Positions 1 to 11,130 are shown, counted from the first letter of the stretch. The stretch: DNA of 64,000 nt from Maniola hyperantus (GCF_902806685.2 NC_048549.1:1054001-1118000), one strand, 5' to 3'. Notes: a model not told the origin generated them from the sequence alone. A program made the numbers and translations.

Positions 1-111
1 CAACAAAGCAATAAGATGGCAAATGGAAAAAAAATCTTAGTACCGACCTAGAACAGTCTCCGACCGCCATGTCGGAGGAAAAAAAGGGAGGAACACATAT
101 AAAAAAAAAAA

Positions 112-275
112 CCTGTCATAACAATTAAGTCATCCTGCCATAATAATTAAGCCAACCTGTCATATTAATTATGTCAACCTGTCATAATAATTAAGCCAAC
201 CTGCCATAATAAATAGGTCCACCTGTCATAATAATGAAGTCAACTTGTCATAATAATTAAGTCAACCTGTCTCAG
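112..275. repeat. 22-bp minisatellite ending at a splice acceptor
   Basis: About seven or eight imperfect copies of a 22-bp unit beginning CCTGTCATAATAATTAAG. The last, truncated copy (CCTGTCTCAG) serves as the acceptor of the UCKL1 exon at 276. Confidence 0.85.
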
Positions 276-353
276 GGACATCGTGCAACGCGGTCGCGAC
301 TTGGAGGGCGTGTTAAAGCAGTACATGACGCACGTCAAGCCGGCATACCAGAG
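276..353 (+). CDS. Uckl1: UCKL1 exon (end of kinase domain)
   Basis: The acceptor CCTGTCTCAG is followed by a one-base remainder and 25 codons beginning DIVQRGRDLEGVLK. The donor is AG|GTAGGT and splits a serine codon completed by the next exon (KPAYQ-S-YIAPSM). The acceptor is itself the end of the 22-bp tandem repeat upstream. Confidence 0.93.
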
Positions 354-3300
354 GTAGGTGTATTTCATAACATAAGCTTTAATTATTTTTTTTTCTAAAT
401 TAATCTCAAATTTATTAAATAAACTATTAATAAACTTAAATCTAAAAAAAACAACATTAAATTAAAACTAAAATAAATTAAATTAAATCTAAAACCTCGT
501 CGAGACCACCGCAGCGAGGCATTGTACCCAAGATGCTGGCAGCATTACCCCTTTGGATGGCCAAACTAATTCTTTGACCAAGGTAGCTGCCAGCTCTCGG
601 GTCCCCGGTTGACTCGATAACTCTTTTCGCAATTTCTTCAAAAAGGCTTCAAAGCTTTAATTATAAATGCGAAAGTGTGTCTGTTTGCTATTTTTCACGG
701 CCTAACTGATTCTGACTGAATCATATTATATGTATAAATAATTTTTTTATTTATTATTTTTGCAACACTTACATTTAGCTTGAAAGGCTTATTCCTAATA
801 CGTTTCCTATTAAGCTGTTACGTTTCAATTTTAAAATAGGCCTATTTCCATACTTCCATACTAATATTATAAATGCGAAAGTGTGTCTGTCTGTCTGCTA
901 ACTTTTCACGGCCCAACAGTTTAACCGACTTGGATGAATTTTGGTACAGAGTTAGCTTACATCCCGGGGACGGCCATAGGCTACTTTTATCCCGGAAAAT
1001 CAAAGAGTTTCCGATTTAGATTTCCGGAGATTAACCGATTTATATGAAAATTGGTACAGTGGTAGTTTACGCCCCGGAAATTGACATAGGTAACTTTTAA
1101 TCCCGGAAAAGCATAGAGTTCCCCTGGGATTTTTAAGTCTAGTCTAGTCTAGTCGCGGGCATCATCTAGTGCTATATAGAGCGTATCATTGTATGGAAGA
1201 CAAGCTAAACCAACCAAAGTCGTGTGATTTCGATGCTTTAAAGAGTTTGTCGTTAAATAGAGTGACTTTACATGGAGTTAAATAAATAATAATAAGCTTT
1301 AATATCTTTACAAACATGTAGTTTAACAAGCTTTAGTGTAAGGCCCTGCCTCCTGAGGTAGTGTATGTAAACTGTGTTTTAGGAGGCAGTGTCTTCCCAT
1401 AATCATAATATTATTTATATTAAACATTGACAACTACTTAAAAATTAAAAACAACTAAGTCGGTACTTATAATTGCTAATCTTTAATATATAAAAGGAAA
1501 AGGTGACCGACTGACTGACTGATCTATCAACGCACAGCTCAAACTACTGAACGGATCGGGATGAAATTTGGCATGCAGATAGCTATTATAACGTAGGCAT
1601 CCGCTAAAAATGGATTTTTGAAAATGCAACCCCTTAAGGGGGTGAAATAGGGGTTTGAAATTTGTGTAGACCACGCGGACGAAGTCGCGAGCATAATCTA
1701 GTAATTTATTTTTTTTAATTTCGTATACTAAGAGCATTTGTTTTTTTGTTTTTTGTGTGTGCAGTGTGTGTGTGTGTGTACAGTTTACACTGTATTTAGA
1801 TGTGGACGGAGATATTTATTTTATTTATTTATTTATTTATTTACAGCTACATAGCGCCCAGTATGGCGCACGCGGACATTATCGTGCCTCGCGGCGGAGA
1901 AAACAAAGTCGCGATATCGCTCATTGTTCAACACGTGCACAAACAACTGCAGCTGGTGAGTAATACTGCAGGTAATCACTGAATAATACACCAGGTAATC
2001 ACTGTAAAATACACCAGGTAATCACTGTAAAATACACCAGGTAATCACTGTAAAATACACCAGGTAATCACTGTAAAATACACCATGTAATCGTCGGGAA
2101 TACACGCGGTAATCACTTAAAAAATACACAGGGTAGTTGCATATCTGTAGTTATATATGTGGCTTTATGTGTGAACTGTCATGTCAAAAGTATAGGTTAG
2201 ATTAAATAAATAATAAATAAAAATCTTTTTTATTCGTATAAACTTACGAATGGTCGGATGCATCTACCACTGGTTCGGAATGCCTTTCCTACCGAGAAGA
2301 ACCAGCAAGAAACTCGGCGGTTGCTCTTTTCAAATATTTGATATAGGTACAAGATTATGCCATGTATAAAATAGTATTTGCAGTCTTGTGCGTTGCTGGA
2401 ACGAGCTGCAGGTCAAATCCACGCTCTTTTATCATTTAGATAATCTTCAATTGTGTAATATGCTTTTTTCAGGAGCATATTTTTAATAGATTTTTTTAAA
2501 CTTGTGCAAAGGTAAGTCCAAAATAGTTTGCGGGATTTTATTATAAAAGGTAATACCCATACCCACAAATGACTTTTGGACTTTCCTGAGGCGGAAGGCA
2601 GGTAGCTGCAAGTTTGTTTCTGTTTCTAGTTAGCCTATTGTGTAGATCACCAATTTTCTTGTAACTAAGAATATTTTGTCTTACAAAAATTATGTTATTA
2701 TAAATATATTGAGAGGCTACAGTAAGGATATCTATTTCCTTAAATTTCTCTCGAAGGGAATCGCGTGGTCTTAGGTTATAAATTGCGCGTATTGCCCTTT
2801 TTTGTAATACAAAAATTCTCCCAATATCTGCCGCTTTACCCCATTGATTGAGGACTAAAATCGTAATTTTCACATGACACGACACATAAAGCAAAAATGG
2901 CAAGTGCATTCTGAAAATGTATACACTTATACGCCGCTTCAAACCATGAGTTGTTGACATCTCAAATTTTGTTATAGCGTGGTTTCAAAGTGCGGGAAAA
3001 GCTAGCCATCGCCCACATCGGGCAGCCCGTGCCTGACTCATTGTTCGTGCTTAAGGATACGCCACAAGTAAGCCTTTTACTTTACCCTTTTGACCTCTCC
3101 TTTTTAACTAGGATAGTTTAACCAGCAAAAAATAGGGATCTTTTGATATAGCGAAAGAAATTTTTTAGTACCATAACTCCATCAAATCTAAACCTAAATC
3201 TATGCGAACGAAGTTGCGATTATCATCCTCTATATATATTAAATTCAAAGTCCTGACTGACTGACTGACTTTTATATCAGCCTAGTCTCAGCCTAAACCG

Positions 3301-6300
3301 CTGGTCCTAGAGACATGAAATTTTGAGGGTGTGTTCTTTGTAAAGAGTAGGTATCCACTAAGAAAGGATTTTTGGAATAGGGGATGAAAGTTTGTATGAA
3401 AGTCCGTCATTTTTCAAGTTATTTGCATGAAAATTGGTATTTGGGTTGTCGGTTACTAATGAAGAACTACGGGGTCCAGGATTTTTGAAAATTCGACCCC
3501 CACCTCGATTTTCTAAATTCCGCCCGAGCGAAGCCGCCCGGTTAGCTATTTAGTTTGTAATATAAGTATGGATTAGTATGGATTGTGGCTACCAGAAGCC
3601 CTTGTTCCTCAGGTACAAGGTCTCCACACATTCATCCGAAACAAAGACACGCCGCGAGACGAGTTTATATTCTACTCCAAGCGGCTGATGCGGCTCGTCA
3701 TAGAGTTTGCTCTGTCCTTGCTGCCATACTCTGAACACTCTGTGGACACTCCTCAGGGCTTCACTTACACGGGTAAGTCCTCCTCCCACCTGCATCATCA
3801 GAGACCCTCAGTAGTACCATAACCATCTATTGTCACCCAAACCACACGTGTCTGCAAAATTTCAACTCAATCCTGCAATGGGGATCCACACTGCCAATAG
3901 AATAGAATAGAATGTTTTTTTTATTCATGTAAACTTTTTAAAAGTGCTTATGAATAGTCAGGTTTCATTTACCACTGGTTCGGAATGCTGTTCCTACCGA
4001 GAAGAACCAGCAAGAAACTCGGCGGTTGCTCTTTTTAATTTTTCAATTTACAATGTTATTATACCGTACTATACAAGCCATTGCAGCCCCGTGCATTGCT
4101 GGAGCGAGTCAAATCCAAGCTTTTTTATCGTTTACATAGTCTGCGACTGTATAATATGCTTTTTTTAGGAGCATACTTTTAACACATTTTTTAAACTTGT
4201 GTAAAGGCAAGTCTAAAATTGGTTGTGGAATTTTATTATAAAATATTACACTCATTCCCACAAATGACTTTCGCACCTTCCAGAGGCGGAGCGCAGGAGT
4301 AGCTAGCTTATTTTTGTTTCTAGTTTGCCTATCATGGAGATCACTGATTTTTTTGTAACTGTGAATGTTTTGTCGTACAAAAATTATATTATTGTAAATA
4401 TATTGTAAATATATTGTTATTGTACAATTTATCCCGACAGGTGATCCCGCATAAGCGAACCGGCCATGGAGGTATATCATCTGTGGAACCGGCTATACTG
4501 AGCTGTCAGACACCATAATATAAAAAAAACTGTCATGTATAAACGTAGATAGAGTAATAAAGCGTAAGTAATAATAGAGAGCCTCAATAGCTCAACCGGT
4601 AAAGGAGTGAACTGTAAACGAGTGGACTGTAAACCGAAAGGTCGACGGTTCAAACCCCGCCCGTTGCACAATTGTCGTACCTACTCCTAGCACAAGCTTG
4701 ACGCTTAGTTGGAGAGGAAAGGGGAATATTTGTTATTTAACAAGGCTAATATTCTTTATAGAAAAAAAAGGTAGAAGCAGGAACGTTTGCTTTCTCATTC
4801 ACACTTAAAAGAGAGCACAGATAAAGTTACTAATGTGATAAACAGAGACGCAGCTAACCTATTTTTGTCCCTTATCGTGTAACTGTTTTTTTTCAAGAAT
4901 ACATACAAGGAATGCCACTTTAGTTGCAAAACAAACTTTGAAAATTCGTGGCGTAATTATATTTCTCATGAGTTATTTACTTGTTTTCACATAAAAAACG
5001 TATAATACTATTGTATATAATATTGTTGATCGGTTAATACAAATATTGACTACTAAACAATGGTAATAATTGTCGTGTTATTCATCGTTACGTCGTGCTA
5101 TCGCTATCTCATACGCGGTTACACAGTACTTAAATCTACCTTTATTACTCTATCTACGGATCTGTCAAACACCATAATTAAAAAAAATACTGTCATGTAA
5201 CCATAAATCTCCTTAATCTAAGTAAGAAATGAAGATGACAGCTTGCATAGGCCGGACCTCTTGTGGCGCCCTCTGAGATCAGCTGTTTTGCCTGTGAATC
5301 CCCATTGGAAGTAGTCAAAAATCAGTTACCAATTTCAACTGAATGACAACATACGAACAAAGCAAAAAATACCTCTGCCCCATATATATTTGATTTTTGA
5401 TTTAGATTTATTTGTATGATGATAAAAATAGTTCTTTAACTTAAATATCTACGTTTTGAAATACAGGTCTTATTTCTATTGTAATAAGGTCGTAAATGCA
5501 ACGTGGAGAAGATCTGCGGTGTGTCCATACTGCGCGCGGGGGAAACCATGGAGCAAGCGGTCTGCGACGTTTGTAAAGACATACGCATCGGCAAGATACT
5601 CATACAGACCAACCAGCAGACTGACGAACCAGAGGTATGTATGTATTGTAAAACACGTCTTAATTCTATTTGGATAAAGTCGTAAATTAGTACGAGTAAA
5701 CGAGTAGTAATAGACATGGAACAAGCCGTGTGTTTTTTGGTCGGCCATACTCATACAGACAAACCAGCAGACTGCTGACTGAGGTGTGTATTATTGTGAA
5801 ATAGATCTTATCTCTCTTGTCATATGGTCTTAAATCGATATTAGTATAATTTCCAACTATTTTATGGGTGCTGATTAAGAAAATAATATCCATTTACACA
5901 ACCAAAATGGCGGACTTGCATTGTTGAATCTGAAGTTTCACTTCTTACCCGTGTACATACTAAATAGCAGATAGTTATATAGAATATCACAGCCATTTTT
6001 TTCACTGTATTTCTTTTTTCTATTCAGCTCTACTACTTACGTCTGCCCAAGGACATCAAAGACTACCGGGTCATCTTAATGGACGCCACAGTGGCCACGG
6101 GCGCGGCGGCCATCATGGCCATCCGCGTTTTATTGGACCACGATGTGCCCGAAGAGAACATCAGTCTCGTGTCTTTACTTATGGCGGAGATCGGTGTGCA
6201 CTCCATAGCCTACGCTTTTCCCAAGGTCAGTTGTTACGATAAGGACATCCTCATGGACGCCACAGTGGCCATCATGGCCATCGGCGTATTATCAGACTAT

Positions 6301-7044
6301 AATGTACCGGCCATCATTGCCATCCGCGTATAATTGGACCACTATGTGCTGATCATCATTACCATCCGCGTATTATTGGACCACGATGTTACCGAAGAGA
6401 ACATCAACCTCGTGTCTTTACTTATGGCAGAGATCGGTGTGCACTCCATAGCCTATGCTTTCCCCAAGTTTAGTCGTATGATAAAAACATCATAAGCGCC
6501 ACAGTGGTCATCACTGCCATCTTGTATTATTCGACTACTATGTGCCCGTCATCATGGCCATCAGCGTATTATTAGACTACAATGTGCCGGCCATCATTGC
6601 CATCCGCGTATAATTGAACCACTATGTGCTGATCATCATTTCCATCCGCGTATTATTGGACCAAGATGTGCTTGCCATCGTGGCCATCCGTGTGTCACTG
6701 GACCACAACATGTTGTTGGTCATGTGACCCGAGAAATATCGCGGTGGTGCGCCCTCCTGATAGCACTTGCGTTATTCTTATCTTATGAGAAAAAGAGAGA
6801 TTAGAATTACGCGATAGATATTGTGCGAGCTGAATTGCACTTTATTGCGTCGTAGCAAGAGTCGCTATTTATTGAATTTGCGGAGCCAAATTTCTGTGAT
6901 TGATACTTATTAAATATTCTATTTTAGGTCAAGATAGTGACGTCAGCACTAGATCCAGAAATCAACGAAAAATTCTACGTTCTGCCTGGAATAGGCAATT
7001 TCGGTGACCGGTACTTTGGCACCGAGCCGAGTGACGACGAGTGA
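276..7044 (+). CDS. Uckl1: Uridine-cytidine kinase-like 1, 3' seven exons (partial gene)
   Basis: Seven exons join in phase: 276-353, 1847-1955, 2978-3067, 3613-3772, 5489-5634, 6028-6225 and 6928-7044, about 299 residues ending in TGA. The first exon carries the RGRDLEGVLKQY block found at the end of uridine kinase domains. The rest aligns from recall with the UPRT-like C-terminal half of UCKL1: ADIIVPRGGENKVAI, RDEFIFYSKRLMRL, VSILRAGETME, the PRPP-binding loop LMDATVATGAAA, and GIGNFGDRYFGT at the end. The family is assigned to pyrimidine salvage (uridine/cytidine phosphorylation). Whether the UPRT half is active in animals is uncertain. The kinase P-loop exons are outside the window to the left. 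Intron 6 holds decayed copies of exon 6, and introns 1 and 2 carry minisatellites next to splice sites. Confidence 0.95.
848..1172 (+). mobile_element. Helitron-like HB element
   Basis: Starts CCATACTAATATTATAAATG, has the GTGTGTCTGTCTGTCTGC stretch, TTTTGGTACAGAG and ATCCCGGAAAATC blocks, and ends CGCGGGCATCATCTAGT. A partial copy precedes it at about 655-725. The family has no visible coding capacity. The Helitron (Lep1-like) assignment rests on the short 3' hairpin and CTAGT end and is an inference. Confidence 0.6.
1480..1702 (+). mobile_element. Helitron-like HA element
   Basis: Runs from ATATATAAAAGGAAAAGGTG and the GACTGACTGACTGATC repeat, through the ACGGATCGGGATGAAATTTG block, to the hairpin CGCGGACGAAGTCGCG and the end CATAATCTAGT. 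It is the best reference copy of HA in this gene. Confidence 0.65.
1847..1955 (+). CDS. Uckl1: UCKL1 exon (start of UPRT-like domain)
   Basis: Acceptor TTTACAG and donor CTG|GTGAGT. It encodes YIAPSMAHADIIVPRGG and IVQHVHKQLQL, the linker and first helix of the UPRT-like half. It ends in phase 0. A 23-bp minisatellite starts about 16 bases into the following intron. Confidence 0.95.
1971..2130. repeat. 23-bp minisatellite next to a splice donor
   Basis: About six or seven copies of a unit reading GGTAATCACTGTAAAATACA plus CCA. Four are nearly identical and the outer ones are degenerate. It starts about 16 bases after the donor of the UCKL1 exon ending at 1955. Confidence 0.9.
2200..2960 (-). 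mobile_element. L1-type LINE 3' fragment
   Basis: The minus strand has an open segment (2541-2960) reading RAIYNLRPRDSLREKFKEI, YIYNNIIFVRQNI and HNRLTRNRNKLAAT, typical of the C-terminal part of insect non-LTR reverse transcriptases. It is followed by a conserved 3'UTR (CCGAACCAGTGGTAGATGC) and an AT-rich tail near 2205. It is 5' truncated and not functional. Confidence 0.75.
2978..3067 (+). CDS. Uckl1: UCKL1 exon
   Basis: A 30-codon, phase 0 to phase 0 exon (RGFKVREKLAIAHIG to VLKDTPQ) between acceptor TTGTTATAG and donor CAA|GTAAGC. It matches the variable segment of UCKL1 between the VQHVH and HTFIRNKDT blocks. Confidence 0.9.
3225..3546 (+). mobile_element. HA-related element, variant form
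   Basis: Has the CTGACTGACTGACT repeat, TCCTAGAGACATGAAATTTT, CACTAAGAAAGGATTTTTGG, and the ending CCGAGCGAAGCCGCCCGGTTAGCT. The opposite-strand element at 62683-63022 is the same variant. Confidence 0.5.
3613..3772 (+). CDS. Uckl1: UCKL1 exon
   Basis: Acceptor TTCCTCAG, donor ACGG|GTAAGT. It encodes VQGLHTFIRNKDTPRDEF, then FYSKRLMRLVIEFALSLLP and VDTPQGFTYTG, a strongly conserved core of UPRT-type domains. It ends one base into a glycine codon. Confidence 0.96.
3891..4420 (-). mobile_element. L1-type LINE 3' fragment
   Basis: A second, younger copy. The minus strand encodes FVRQNIHSYKKISDLHDRQT, KVRKSFVGMSVIFYNKIPQP and LHKFKKCVKSMLLKKAYYT, followed by the GGTTCTTCTCGGTAGGAAC 3'UTR and a TAGAATAGAATAG-type terminal repeat at about 3896. 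The reading frame is broken upstream. Confidence 0.75.
4578..4775 (+). mobile_element. S1 tRNA-derived SINE
   Basis: The head resembles a tRNA gene with an A box (TAGCTCAACCGGTA) and a B box (GGTTCAAACCCCG), followed by an unrelated body (TTAGTTGGAGAGGAAAGGGG) and an A-rich end. A 14-base stretch (GAGTGAACTGTAAAC) is duplicated inside the head, so it cannot fold as a real tRNA. Confidence 0.75.
5489..5634 (+). CDS. Uckl1: UCKL1 exon (UPRT core)
   Basis: It encodes RKCNVEKICGVSILRAGETM, then CDVCKDIRIGKILIQTNQQT, ending E|GTATGT. The acceptor (TATTGTAATAAG) is pyrimidine-poor, but it is the only one that restores both the phase and the conserved GRKC..KICGVS junction. Confidence 0.92.
6028..6225 (+). 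CDS. Uckl1: UCKL1 exon with PRPP loop
   Basis: 66 codons, phase 0 to phase 0, between TCTATTCAG and CCCAAG|GTCAGT. It contains LYYLRLPKDI, the PRPP-binding loop LMDATVATGAAA, LLDHDVPEENI and LLMAEIGVHSIAYAFPK. Degenerate copies of its 3' two thirds follow in the intron. Confidence 0.97.
6236..6725 (+). pseudogene. Decayed tandem copies of UCKL1 exon 6
   Basis: Intron 6 holds several partial exon 6 copies. Near 6245-6300 the ATGGACGCCACAGTGGCCAT block recurs. At 6361-6469 there is a long copy from CATCCGCGTATTATTGGACC to the exon end, but its donor reads AAG|TTTAGT, so it lacks GT. More diverged pieces follow to 6725. In-frame stops (CGCGTATAATTGG) show that these copies are not coding. Confidence 0.85.
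6928..7044 (+). CDS. Uckl1: UCKL1 terminal exon
   Basis: Acceptor ATTTTAG, then VKIVTSALDPEINEKFYV and the UPRT signature PGIGNFGDRYFGT, ending SDDE and TGA. The acidic tail after FGTE is short, as in other UCKL1 proteins. Confidence 0.97.
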   Translation, partial: VKIVTSALDPEINEKFYVLPGIGNFGDRYFGTEPSDDE

Positions 7045-7294
7045 GCGAGACATATATACTTACTCAGTAATGTATACCTGCCTGAAGAGTGAGCGAGACG
7101 TATATACTTACGCGGTATTTATTTAGATGTTGGCAAAAGATGGCGTATTTTGTAACGCAAGTTCGTACAATTTTGCACATTTCTACAACGATAATAGATT
7201 TCGAGTGATGTTCAAAGTAAAATGAACCTAAACTGCTTCGTTTTAAGGCTCGAATTCTTATGTCAACAGCCAACGCCCCAAGCGGAAAGTGCGA

Positions 7295-7300
7295 AATAAA
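7295..7300 (+). terminator. Candidate poly(A) signal of UCKL1
   Basis: The first AATAAA after the UCKL1 stop codon, about 250 bases downstream and just before an M1 element. It is supported only by the hexamer and its position. Confidence 0.4.
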
Positions 7301-7315
7301 AGTTCGTAGTATACC

Positions 7316-7472
7316 TAAGTCCCGCAAATTGCTATTGCGCTGAATCCATGTCTCATTAATATCAAAACGACGTCATTTTGACGTCAGCCGAAATAAAAAT
7401 ATACCATCAGCTTGAAACTTCAGTCTAGTGACGTCACTAAAATAGCCACGCACATTAGCAATTTGCGGGACT
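7316..7472. mobile_element. M1 MITE
   Basis: About 157 bp bounded by inverted GTCCCGCAAATTGCTA and TAGCAATTTGCGGGAC, containing GACGTCA motifs. Same family as 24166-24333 and 28874-29058. No coding capacity. Confidence 0.8.
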
Positions 7473-7495
7473 TATACCTAGGTACTGTGTCAAAG

Positions 7496-7560
7496 ACAAA
7501 TAAAATTAAAATAAATAAAAATCTTTTTTATTCAAGTAAACTTTCACAAGTGCTTTCGAG
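7496..7560 (-). mobile_element. L1-type LINE tail
   Basis: A short 3' end fragment: minus-strand AAGTTTACTTGAATAAAAAA after the AAGCACTTGTGAAAG block shared with other L1 tails. Confidence 0.5.
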
Positions 7561-7699
7561 TGCACTTTAAAACAAAGGAACTCGGGTCCAGTTTCCTTTA
7601 ACGTTTTGTTTCGATAATCGAAATCTATCAACATTTTCGAGATGTGCGAATACGTTCTAAGGGTACTGAAAGTGTGAAAACAAAATTCGATATTATAAT

Positions 7700-7860
7700 G
7701 TATAAAACGAGTACATACCACGATTAATTTTTATCGATTTACTTTTACGACGATTTTTTTTTTAATATCGACAAATAAAAACAAAAAATTAATCGTGGTA
7801 TGTACCCGTTATATACATTAAAATATGTCGTTAAACCACGAAATAAGCTTAAAATCATTA
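7700..7860. repeat. Inverted repeat around TAATCGTGGTATGTACC
   Basis: GAGTACATACCACGATTAAT at about 7709 is inverted at about 7790 (ATTAATCGTGGTATGTACCC). The right arm continues into a block (ATGTCGTTAAACCACGAAAT) repeated at 53735-53830. Probably a MITE remnant. The family was not recognised. Confidence 0.6.
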
Positions 7861-8449
7861 AAATTCGATATTTCTCCATATATCTTCAGCCAGCGCGAAA
7901 TTTCCGTAACCGTAACATATGCCGAAAAAACTAAGCTAAATAGTCATCTATTGCCAAAATCTACATTCTATATTATGATATTTAATGTAAAAGCATTAGA
8001 ATGTTGTGTCTTCACCTTTATTCTAGCGTGTCGGCAAAAATAGACTGAATTTATTTGACTGTGTGGAAATTGCCTGTACCCCATTACTATTGGTACCTTT
8101 TCGTACCATGCTATATTTTGTACCATTTCGTATATAATTATATTTATTGGTACAATATAGTACCATTTTTCACCGTACTAATTTATTGGTACAATATCGT
8201 ACCTATATTTACCGTATTTACTCTGGTGATTAGCCACTATAGCCGAAATTTGGTCAGGAGGTCATTTTATAGTGAGTGCAAAACAAATAGTCCAATCCAA
8301 ACACGAGGCGTATCGCATTGTACAAAATATGATCTCAGCCGAGCCGAGTATTTAAACCTTATAGCCTTTGATTGGCTGAGATATTTTCGTGGCATTCAAA
8401 AAACCCATTTCTGCGCAGGTACATCTAACTTATAAAAGTTATAGTACAT

Positions 8450-8563
8450 ACAGTAGCCGGCAGGAAATATTGTATACCGACCTTTAGAAAGACATATCTA
8501 AGCCCTATGAAACAGTTATCTCTTTCTAAATTCCGATATTTATTGCCGGGTACTGTACTTGTA
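8450..8563. mobile_element. Diverged M2-like MITE
   Basis: The inverted ends ACAGTAGCCGGCAGGAAATA and ATTTATTGCCGGGTACTGTA flank CCTTTAGAAAGA and its inverse TCTTTCTAAA, the M2 layout. Confidence 0.55.
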
Positions 8564-9590
8564 TTGTGCGCACTATAGATCGTGTAGAGTATGTGAGTGA
8601 GATGGAATGAATAGCACAGTTTCGTTTCGATTCGTTTCCTTATTGACACGAGTTATATTATACGTCTTCGTCTAGATATGGAAGTGTTGATGTTAATTTT
8701 TAATAATAAAATAAGTACTTTTAATAAATAAATTAAAATTATTACAGACTGTCAGTCTAGTCATACTTATAAATTCTGCATTTTGACACTTAATTTTGAT
8801 ACTTAATAATACTTATAAATATTTTTTATATGTATACGAGACTTACTTTAATAATTTTAAACACTTTATTAACGTGATTTGAAGTTTAATAACTTATTTA
8901 TCAATTAATTTTAGGCCAAAGAATATATTCGTTCCTGTAAAAATAAAAAGTGACACAATATTCTAAACTAAACTACGCGCCCCACCCCAATATTTAGTGC
9001 AATAATTTTCTATGAACAATATCAACACTTCCATAGCGAATATATAAAAAATCTCTAGTAAAAAAAAAAGTAATTAGATTTTTATATTCAAAAAAAATAT
9101 CGGCGCAAATAATGCAATACGTGCTTACTAATACGTAATATACTTGCATATACTACGTACAAAATGACTCCTCACGCGCCATTTTAACTGTATGGGTCAA
9201 CTGTCGTGTCAAAACTACGGTTCACCTTTAAAATAAGGATTAAACGAGTTAAATTTTACGCGTTATACTAATATATTTCAATCGAAAAATCTTTGTTCAT
9301 TTTTTACTATAAAAATTATATCATCTTAATATACTTAAATCGGTATTAAGTACTCGTCTTTTTGTAAACATAATATGTATTATAATTTAATCAAATAATA
9401 AATAGGTCATATAATTTATCAAATAGCACACACGCTTTTCATAATAATTTTATTAATAGTAATACATAAATAATGCAGCTCCTATTTTAAATTTTATCTC
9501 ATCATAAGTCATAACTCATAGTATATAATATATTACCACCACCGCGGCTTATTTATTAATTCATTTATTTTATTTATTTATTTTATTTAC
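8564..9590. other. AT-rich intergenic sequence
   Basis: No gene, RNA or clear repeat is visible. Only short ATTTATTTATTT runs near 9555 stand out. Upstream, at 8080-8215, there is a loose cluster of GGTAC/GTACC boxes in TTATTGGTACAATA contexts. Confidence 0.5.
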
Positions 9591-9775
9591 TAGCTGCCCT
9601 GGCGAACTTCGTTCCGCCTCAAATTCAATTTTTTTTTTAATTCTTCTCTCCGTAAGAACCATCCTCGTACTTCAAGGAATATTATAAAAAAAGAATTAGC
9701 GAAATCGGTTCAGCCGTTCTCGAGATTTGCGATGAGCAACACATTTAGTGATTCATTTTTATATTATAGATTTAT
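9591..9775 (-). mobile_element. Short dispersed element (CTAGCTGCCC...CTTCGTTCCGCC end)
   Basis: Begins ACTAGCTGCCCTGGCGAACT and contains GCGAAATCGGTTCAGCCGTT. It resembles HB elements in plan but differs in sequence. The element at 61645-62035 is of a similar type. Confidence 0.45.
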
Positions 9776-9806
9776 TTATATCTTTAATTCAGGCAACAAA
9801 CATACA

Positions 9807-9964
9807 ATAATACTTGACAATTTATGTGTGACCTCATGCTACTTGCAATTATGAGGTCATTCATAAATGATAATACTTGACAAATAAATAAATACTTGAC
9901 ATAACGTGTGACCCCAGCGAGTAAAAGTTACTTGCCATCATGTTCGAGATCATTCATAAATGAT
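9807..9964. repeat. Diverged tandem duplication
   Basis: Two copies of a segment running ATACTTGACA ... TGTGACC ... TACTTGC ... TCATTCATAAATGAT, at about 9810-9872 and 9891-9964. No coding potential. Confidence 0.55.
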
Positions 9965-10284
9965 GCTTTCTAAAGACAAGCCAAGATTGTGGCTAATTCC
10001 GTTGTACACAATCTCTAAACTAAACTAAAATGACACGTCAAAATCTATTGCTATCCCTTGAATATGGTACAACAGTAAAGTCTTGAAAAGCACCAAATAA
10101 TATTTTAAAAATATGACTCCGAAAAATTACATAATGTATATTATATTATGAATATAGTATATTATGAATCGGTACGTATAATAGCTAGCTAGCACCTAGT
10201 CCAATGACCATGATTGTGAATTTGAAATTTTCTATAATCATATAAAGATATACATTACCACGATTTTTTTTTTATTTTTTTTAT

Positions 10285-10345
10285 GTTTTTTTATTCATGT
10301 AAACTTTTTAAAAGTGCTTATGAATAGTCAGGTTTAATTTACCAC
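10285..10345 (-). mobile_element. L1-type LINE tail fragment
   Basis: TTTTTTATTCATGTAAACTT, then AAGTGCTTATGAATAGTCAG, matches the 3' end of the L1 copies at 3891 and 41150. Confidence 0.6.
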
Positions 10346-10866
10346 TGCTAGTATGCACAAGATAGACACATTAATATATAAATGTTATAATATATTTTAT
10401 ACAATTCAGGCTTCTGAATAAAGACACAAATTTTTTAACACAAACTATTTTATTTTTAATAATATGTAATTTAACAAATACAATCAATAGTTTCTTGTAC
10501 CACAACCAAGCAATGGTGTAGCATTTTTTCTTACGCGTAAGCACTAACATTAATATTTGGTTTTACTACAGTTTCATTTATATGTACATCGATAACAGAT
10601 AATATACAGAACTAATTATATGGATATAAATTGAATTTATATTATAAACTATTCGGACATGTAAATTATAATTATATAACTCATATAGACTGGTTTGAGT
10701 ATATTAACTTTTGGGGCAATGGTGAAGTGACTCTAGCGTACAAACGCTTTATTTTAATTTCAGTACAATTCTTTCTATTTTAGATTATAAGGGAAAATTA
10801 TTTCAGTCATATTATGTGTTCATATGACAAGAATAGTTCTATTTACGCTACGTATATCATCTTTAA

Positions 10867-11130
10867 TATACAATGTCAGTTTTAGTATACGCAAAACCTG
10901 AAAGTAGTTTGTTCAGAATCAGTGACAGAATCGATTGCAATCATTTTTACAACGGGTTATATTTTGACCAAAAAATACTTTAAAATCCTGCAAGTTTGAA
11001 CACCTAGTTGAATGACCGCATGCACCAGCTGATTCGAGCCGCGCAAGCGAGAGCGCGCACGATAAACGCTAGCCGTCTCGTTCGCTCACAACGAACTCGC
11101 TCGCCGCTTGCTTAGGGTGACCATGTATTT
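10867..11130. repeat. Dispersed repeat R, copy 1
   Basis: About 250 bp (TTTTAGTATACGCAAAACCT ... CACCAGCTGATTCGAG ... CCGTCTCGTTCGCTCAC). It recurs in the GPCR intron at 60628-60870 with good conservation. It has a GC-rich centre (AGCGAGAGCGCGCACGA) in an AT-rich setting. No family was recognised. The flanks 11131-11756 show nothing else. Confidence 0.7.

Noticed and set aside
2541..2960. 139-codon minus-strand frame as a host gene
   Set aside because: The residues match the C-terminus of a LINE reverse transcriptase, and the frame is followed by the LINE 3'UTR and tail seen in other copies.
4578..4675. tRNA gene (also 34401-34475, 22318-22390 and 62058-62120)
   Set aside because: A- and B-box motifs are present, but acceptor stems do not pair well, SINE bodies follow and the sequences recur with the same tails. 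They are tRNA-derived SINE heads.
8055..8435. 126-codon frame rich in Tyr, Trp and Phe
   Set aside because: It is generated by repeated TATTGGTACAATA boxes in AT-rich DNA. No homology or splice sites were recognised.
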